From the NCBI GenBank assembly GCA_003342895.1, contig PTFA01000158.1:1788952-1852951 (forward strand): DNA of 64,000 bases, given 5' to 3'. Position 1 is the first letter of the stretch. Each line of letters begins with the position of its first letter. The notes under the pieces were generated by a model. It worked only from the letters and a program-made list of their open reading frames with translations. It had not been told where the DNA came from and ran no database searches. The position numbers and the translations under genes are program-made. The stretch is from Casuarius casuarius. Taxonomy: Eukaryota > Chordata > Aves > Casuariiformes > Casuariidae. This document shows, in pieces, positions 58,141 through 64,000 of the stretch.

Positions 58141-58849
58141 AAACCAAACTAAAAAAAAAGGGGAAAAAAAAGTATTTAGTCATCTGGCTGTCCAGTTATC
58201 CCAGCTTCGAATTAGCCATCTAGACTTCTTTTGCAATGCGGGGAAGAGTTATACACCCAAAGGCCCCAAAATAAACACTCTTTTGACTGTTACCCCAACT
58301 AGGCAGTAGAAAATATTACAGAGGGCCTGACCTGCACAAGGACGTAGGAGCCTGACTTTGCCAGACTGAAGTTCTTCCCTCTACTTGTGAGTCACATCTT
58401 AAACTTTTGCCTGGGGTTGGCTGCTTCAGCCCTTTCTCACACATGATTCAGACATAATAACCCCTGTGTGAGAGGCGAACTTCCGTTTCCCTTTGTGCCT
58501 GAACTAAACTGCAGATCCCCCAGCAGTGGGAGCTGTAAGGTACAGTGATATGAGTCTCTTTCAAGCTCTCCAATTAAAGGTGTTCCTTTCTGTATAAATT
58601 GCTCAAACATTCACTGAGCCCAAGTAAGGGCAATAATACAACCTTGAGGAAAGCACTAACCTGGGCCAATGGTATTCCAGTCTCTGATCCAATCAGTACT
58701 GTAGATTTTATGTAAATATAGCTGCAAAACATCCAGTTGCTAGCCTGCCATTTAGTGATACACTGAGATCTGAGATATACCTCAGGGATCCCTTTTTTTT
58801 CTTTTTTTTTCTTTTTCTTTTTGGTTACTCCCAAATTGAAATCTATTCC
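58141..58849. other. Gene-free sequence with simple repeats
   Basis: A-runs with an internal GGGG occur just inside the left edge (58151-58171), and a C/T-only tract (T-runs separated by single C bases) spans 58791-58822. A TGAGTCA AP-1-type core lies near 58387. No gene or RNA feature was recognised. Confidence 0.55.
58791..58822 (+). repeat. Poly-T/C tract
   Basis: Runs of 5-9 T separated by single C bases. A polypyrimidine simple repeat; on the - strand it reads as an A-rich tail, but no retroposed body is recognisable beside it. Confidence 0.9.
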
Positions 58850-59640
58850 TATACTGAAACAGCTTTATTGACCAATTGCCTTTTTTCCAATTTGCAATTA
58901 GCAATTTAGGCAGCCAAAAATCCATGAAATGATTCCTTTAGAATTCATAGATTCCCCCTCTGTACAAAATTACATTCCATTCAATCCTGTTTTCTTTTTT
59001 TTTATTGCATACTGAGTTGAAAAAAAAAGGGGGGGACAGGAGAACAAAGAACAAGCTGAGGAATTACCTCTGCTTCAGCTACCTTTATTGAATAATGAGC
59101 CATTTTTCTTGCCCCCTTATCTAACTTGAACACGGCATAACCATTGGTTTATTTGAATGATGGTGTAGATTTAACATTAGGCTACATACCTTCTGTTCCA
59201 TTTATCAGGATGCGCTGCATTCAGTTTATAAATTGCTATTCTTCCCCTATTTGCAGCCATGTAGCTCTGCTCATTTCCACATTCATTGATGCCAGTGTTT
59301 CTTCTGGGGAGTGAAATTAAACTAACCTGAAAATTCATTATGTCTTATTGTTTCCATCAAGATTAAACATGCCAATATTCTCATAATCATTTTCTTCTCC
59401 TGGCTGGTATTTTCAAAGATTTGGGGATATGCTTTCAGACAGGCCTCAGTTCAGCTGTTTCTTTTTTTCCAAAATACATTTGCATGCATTGCGGAAAATG
59501 CTGCATACAGTGGCAAGTGTAAACTCAATAAACGGCCTACTAAGGCTACTCCAGCACCTTACAGTGAAACGTGAGCACCCTTCCATAAACTTATTAAAAT
59601 TCATCTCAAAAGTAGCTACAATCTGGACATGAAGTTTATG
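58850..59640. other. Candidate conserved noncoding stretch (low confidence)
   Basis: About 800 bases of complex, non-repetitive sequence interrupted only by a short T/A/G homopolymer cluster at 58993-59036. It is AT-rich with homeodomain-like TTTAATT/ATTAG words, an ATTTGCAT octamer at 59478-59485 and no transposon signature. It looks like enhancer-type gene-desert sequence, but this is an impression. The 67-codon frame at 59429-59632 has no recognisable motif. Confidence 0.2.
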
Positions 59641-61526
59641 TATTGTGAAGCTATTCTACAGCCACATTCACCTGAGAGCTGAAAATCCTTCTGTCACTCA
59701 ACTTACACTTATTCGTTATCATTTTTCTTTGAGCCATCATTACCATCACGTCTGATGTATTTAACAACAATAGCAATGTTCTTCTTCAGGCTTCATTTTG
59801 CTCCACTAAACAAAGCCAACTCTTTTGGGCTCCTGTTTCATGACAGGATCTTCTGATTGCACTAATAACCCTTCCCCACAGCTGTCTCCCCTTTGATTCT
59901 CTCTTCCTCAGACATCAATGACTACTAGTCTATAATGATCAGAAGATGATTTAGCAGAACCCTTTACAGCGGGACAAACAGTCATCTACTTTTCCTGGAA
60001 ATATTGCTCCAATATTACTTTTGCCTTTTTCACATCTTCATTATATAGGTTGCTCTTTTCTCCCACTCTCTCTTCCCAAATGCTATACTTTCAGGTTATT
60101 GCGGAAATGTATGCTAATCAGTAAGGAAAGAGAAGGGGTATTCATGGCATGCATGACAGGAGCTTCATTGCTTGCAGCTCCACACTTAGTCAACAGGGAT
60201 CACTAGGCACTTTCAAAGAGCTCCGGAAAACACTTAAATCTCTCTTGGTAGGTATCGGAATTTATGGTTTATCGAACTTCAGACTTAATCAAGGCACCTT
60301 TTCCAGGTTGAATTTGTATAGGCAGCCTGTCCACTCTCGTCAAACCCAGTGCCCATCATAGGAGAACAGATGTGACATCTGCATTATGAAGGTAGTTCTG
60401 GAAGGAGCTTGGTGCAGTTGATGTTATCTGGAATGCCCGATCTTTAGCCTCAGCAGGTATGCCAGCCACCCCAGAAAGTCCCTCCAGCCCAGCAGATATT
60501 AAAGCACAGGCAGAGATGCAGCATTTCCAGGAGACTGAGCAGACTCAAATGTCTCCGTGAAGAATTTTACTCTGCTTTTATGACATTATTATTGGCATGC
60601 CTGAACTACCGAGTTAACAGTCCGGCACTGGCAAGCACCCACGGCCCAGCCACTTCACACAAGGCTAGAGGACCTCACAGGGCCCTCAGCTTGAAACAGC
60701 AACCCTGCAGAGAACAGAAGCAGGCTCAGGGGCACCACTGGACAGGTCACCCCCAATCATCACATGAGAGTGGCTGACATTGGCCCTGAGTACCGCAAGG
60801 ACAGACACACTCATGGAGGGTACATGCCATGTCTAATCCATTACGCTTGGGAGACCAATTCCCTGGGCATATCTCAACCATGACAGTGGTGGTCATATGG
60901 ACCACCATACGACCAATTGATTATATTTCCCATTAATTCTATTGCCACAGTGCAGTGGCACTTTGAGGAGGGGTAAGCAACATTTTTTACTGATGCCAGT
61001 TCCACCCCTCTTTACTGCCAAAGTGCTAACCATACCTTTTCTGATTTACAGAAGAAGCCTTGAATGACTATGCTCCAAGATTGGATTATTTAGATTAGAT
61101 ACCTGAAGACAGAGAAGATTAATTTCACACTCATCATAAGTGCCTTGTACAATTTCTGTTAGTCTGGTCTCCAAGACTATCTAATTTTTTTTTTGTACAG
61201 TATTTTTATTCTCTTTCCAATTGGTTAACAACTTTTCATCATCAGAAAATTTTGTGGATTAGCTCATTATGTTTACATCAGTAAAAAAAGCATTACAGGA
61301 AATTAGTTCCAATATTGATCACTGAAGAATTCTGTGAAGAACTTTATGTGGAGTGATACCTTCCTTTTTCATTGCAGTCAATTTCCTGCCCGCCTCACAA
61401 CTTTATCCCAGCATTTTCCAGCTACTAGGAAATTCAAGCCCTAACCCTAATTTGTTCTGTAGCACCATCAGTGCTTAACAGGCCTACACAGAGGAAGCCC
61501 AGACTGCATTTTCTTTCTCTATGGAG

Positions 61527-61542
61527 AAAAAAAAAAAAAAAA
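61527..61542 (+). repeat. A16 homopolymer
   Basis: Sixteen consecutive A bases. No retroposed gene body is recognised upstream, so it is treated as simple sequence. Confidence 0.9.
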
Positions 61543-61792
61543 CTATCAACAATCCTATGAAAAAAGACATAAAAAATCGGGATGTTACATTTACTTCTAT
61601 TTCCTTTCCTGCAAAGTTTGTTTTAAAGCCACCATACTACACAGTGCTACAGAATACATAAAACATACCTGCATTGTGGATTAATGGGATCATTCCACCC
61701 TCACAAACATGAATTTAAACATATCCGTTGTGTTTGCTATGCTCCGCAACCACTCCTGAAACAATGATTTTGTTTTAAAGGACTCCCCAAAG

Positions 61793-61811
61793 GGGGGTCT
61801 TTTAGACCCCC
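61793..61811. repeat. Compact hairpin GGGGGTCT-ttt-AGACCCCC
   Basis: A perfect 8-bp stem with a three-base loop, five of the eight pairs being G-C in a row. It would be very stable as RNA or single-stranded DNA. It is followed by TAAAAATAC, not a T-run, so it is not a canonical Pol III or bacterial-type terminator. Confidence 0.8.
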
Positions 61812-63730
61812 TAAAAATACCTTGCTGCCAAGTTTATGATTTCATGGACAACTATTCTAGATCTTCTGGGATTGAAATCACCCAGCGCTCCCTTTTAATT
61901 TGACTAGGCTACACTCAAGAGCTCTTCCTTTTGAGTTGTCATTTTCACTTGCATTTCCTCCTTTCTATCAACCAGCTTGCCTTTGCCTTCATATTCCACA
62001 ACACTGATCTTTTTGAAGACTGTTACAGAGCCTTATTCAGCACATGTAATTTTAAATACTTATCTAAAGTACCTGAGTTAGGAAGGCAGTCATCGAAGGT
62101 CACTAATGAAGAGGTTGAGTTGAATCATCCTTTGGAGATCTCACTGTCCATTGAGTGCATAGGATCTCTGGGACAATTTAGTTGGCTGCTTGAAATAAGG
62201 CAAAATAGAGTTATCTATGCCACCTATATCCACTTCTATGCCAAGAAATGTGTGTTTTGGTATGGGGCCCAGACTGAATCACCTTTAGTGTTAACTCAAT
62301 CTGTTCTTGTTCTTCATAACTTTGTATAAGCAATGGTAGAACCTTTAGCTATCGGTTTTAATTTATTTTGTGAGATCTAACCCAGCTTGACTTTTGCAGT
62401 TTCCATTTTCTTCCTGTTTTGGAATCTTAATGTACTTTCTGAGGGGTTTTGCAGCCCTTCCATTCACAATGAGAAAATCCATTATCAGTGGATCCCATCC
62501 AATAGATCTCCTTAACTGGGATGCAAACTTCAGATAAGAAAAACCATCTTTGCCTCAAGAGAATGCTCGGCCTGTTTTTTATTTGACTGTCTGAGCCTGC
62601 ATAGTTCAATTTATTGAATTCATTATCTTTCTTAATTTCTCAAATATCTATTCTTTTCAGATTAACCCCCTTTCAATAAAAAATATTTATATAAAATATA
62701 TTCATTTAATTAAAACTGAGTGAGTACACAGCTAGCTCTTTTTTAGTGCCTCATTATTCACTCCAATAAACCAAAACACATTTAATAATAATACATATTC
62801 AGCTATTAGATATCTTGACAAGCTGTAGAGAGCTACAGAGGAATTAAGATCCTTGGTAGACAAAGGAGACTATACAACGATTCAAGTGTCTCTGTTTGTG
62901 CTTGCATTTGTAACTGTTTTCTTTAATACATGCCTGAAGGTTAAGAAAGATATTTATTAGGAAACAAAGGTTATATTTATACTAGTATATTAAACAGTGC
63001 CAGAGAATACTCCCCAGTACAGGTACATGATTCTCTGTGGCATTAAACTGCTAGAATAGTCCCTGGAGTAATTTTGGCCTGAAGTGACTAGAACTGTCCC
63101 AAATAATGCATAGGTGTAGTTGGAGACTTAATACGAGACATGAACTGTTCAAAATAGGCAGGTCTGACACGATCAAAATGTACCAGCTTTTCAAGAACAA
63201 GCAGATTCATATTTTTCAGGTGTAACAACTGAAAATTCAGAATCATGATATTTGCTGCTGTAGAACTCACAGGAAGGCACTGATCCTTTATGTTCACACA
63301 AACGCCCTGTTCAGTAAAAGACTGGACAAGGAATATGACAAGGACAAGTGTCAAGGATTAGTTTTCATCCACTGCCTAGGTCAGAGGCTCATTACGGCAG
63401 CCAATTTGCCTTGTAGGGGGCTCGTTGCAGTGGTCCAGAAGAGAAGCAGGGAGTGAGCTAACAGGAGGTGTGGTGCTTAAGCTCAGTCCTTTGCCTTTTT
63501 TTATTTAGTGGCATACACAAGCCCAGGGAGATTCTATTTCCTAGCTCAAACAGCTTCAGTTTATTCGAAAAGACTAGAATTACTCTTAAAAATATGAAGA
63601 ATATAAGGTCTTGACACCAGCATTGGAAAAATGGTTTGGAATAGTTTCCAAAACTCCATCTGGGTGTTTATAATTTTAAGATACAATTTTGAATTATTGG
63701 TGTCTTATAGGCGCCATTTTTTATATCAAC

Positions 63731-63758
63731 GACCCAAATATATAGACCCAAATATATA
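63731..63758 (+). repeat. Two-copy perfect tandem 14-mer
   Basis: GACCCAAATATATA is repeated exactly twice (63731-63744 and 63745-63758), with a further GA beginning a third unit. A recent slippage duplication. Confidence 0.95.
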
Positions 63759-64000
63759 GAATCCGCATTTTGCTAGCCAAGCTGGTTTAAATTAAAAAAA
63801 CCCTTCATATCATAAGAAACTTCTAATTTAGTTATTTATGCTTCTGGGGTCAAGGGGCTTTGCTCAGAGAAAAGTATTGCAAGGGAAAAAGTGAATGTAC
63901 TGATCACCACAGATCATAAGAGTCCTTGAGGAAACATGCAATTAAAGTAAGCAGTCAGTTCCTTCATCAGTATTGTTCTTATTCTAGCTGATAATATTAA

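Larger units (their letters stand above)
59641..64000. other. Gene-free unique sequence to the window end
   Basis: The longest frame, 61931-62329 (132 codons), shows no domain or splice framing. It contains an 8-bp hairpin at 60887-60907 (chance level), an A16 run at 61527-61542, two telomere-like CCCTAA units at 61439-61450 (too few to be an interstitial telomere), a G/C-rich hairpin at 61793-61811, an AT-only patch near 62675-62710, and a two-copy 14-mer at 63731-63758. No gene or mobile-element boundary was recognised. Confidence 0.55.

Noticed and set aside
37368..59485. Scattered ATTTGCAT octamer motifs (37368, 46871, 52732, 55830, 56287, 59478)
   Set aside because: Six occurrences of an AT-rich 8-mer in 64 kb on one strand is only modestly above chance, and they are not clustered. 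Only the one within 55690-55870 is mentioned further.
60887..60907. 8-bp hairpin TGGTGGTC...GACCACCA
   Set aside because: Chance-level stem; no extension of pairing beyond a G-T wobble.
61439..61450. CCCTAACCCTAA, telomere-like
   Set aside because: Only two units; far too short for an interstitial telomeric array.
61931..62329. 132-codon open frame, + strand
   Set aside because: No domain or exon-like boundaries. AT-rich codon content is the same as in the flanking noncoding DNA.
1..64000. tRNA, rRNA, U-snRNA, 7SK, Y RNA, CRISPR arrays, endogenous retroviral LTRs, mitochondrial inserts
   Set aside because: Looked for characteristic strings (tRNA A/B boxes, snRNA 5' ends, repeated spacers, LTR/PBS/polypurine layout) and found nothing convincing by eye. 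A tRNAscan, Infernal and RepeatMasker run would settle it.

Overview
The window looks like 64 kb of noncoding nuclear DNA from a bird. The diagnostic signal is a set of CR1-type LINE fragments in both orientations. The clearest, at about 51780-52283, ends in the CR1 3' tail built on ATTCTATG-like octamers. Another, at about 26541, carries the reverse complement of that tail. I see no Alu, L1 or other mammalian SINE/LINE blocks, and overall repeat density is low, which also fits a bird. A crocodile or turtle is less likely because of the tail type and low density. One ambiguous base at 9593 beside an A-run suggests a draft assembly.

There is no gene I can support. The longest open frames are about 130-155 codons. 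None shows a recognisable domain, a run of exons with splice sites, or a promoter-to-polyA layout. Several lie inside CR1 copies or in blocks of odd composition. The window is best read as a gene desert or the interior of a very large intron; the sequence alone does not decide between them.

Layout. 1-4.4 kb: AT-rich unique sequence with small duplications. 4.4-5.3 kb: an old, decayed CR1 ORF2 copy on the + strand. 7.8-8.06 kb: a second old CR1 piece. 9.2-9.4 kb: a nested inverted repeat. 13.15 kb: a possible CR1 scrap. 19.64 kb: a possible mariner-like transposon end. 26.5-26.9 kb: a CR1 3' end on the - strand, followed at 27.24-27.62 kb by an isolated GC-rich island with a canonical G-quadruplex motif. 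34.44-35.04 kb: a 600-base block with extreme G-over-C skew. 41.58-41.91 kb: a CR1 ORF2 fragment (+), with a perfect 12-bp hairpin 0.1 kb downstream. 50.58-50.65 kb: a 12-bp tandem repeat. 51.6-52.28 kb: a purine tract and the best-kept CR1 copy. 54.5-55.7 kb: two TCTCCATGGAGA palindromes. 57.88-58.14 kb: a CR1 3' fragment (-). 58.85-59.64 kb and 55.69-55.87 kb: unique stretches that could be conserved noncoding elements.

I found no tRNA, rRNA or known small RNA gene, no CRISPR array, no recognisable endogenous retrovirus and no coherent multigene system. The main second-look items are the GC-skew block, the GC-rich G4 island, the nested inverted repeat and the 12-bp hairpin. All family assignments are by eye from remembered consensus features and need RepeatMasker or alignment to confirm.
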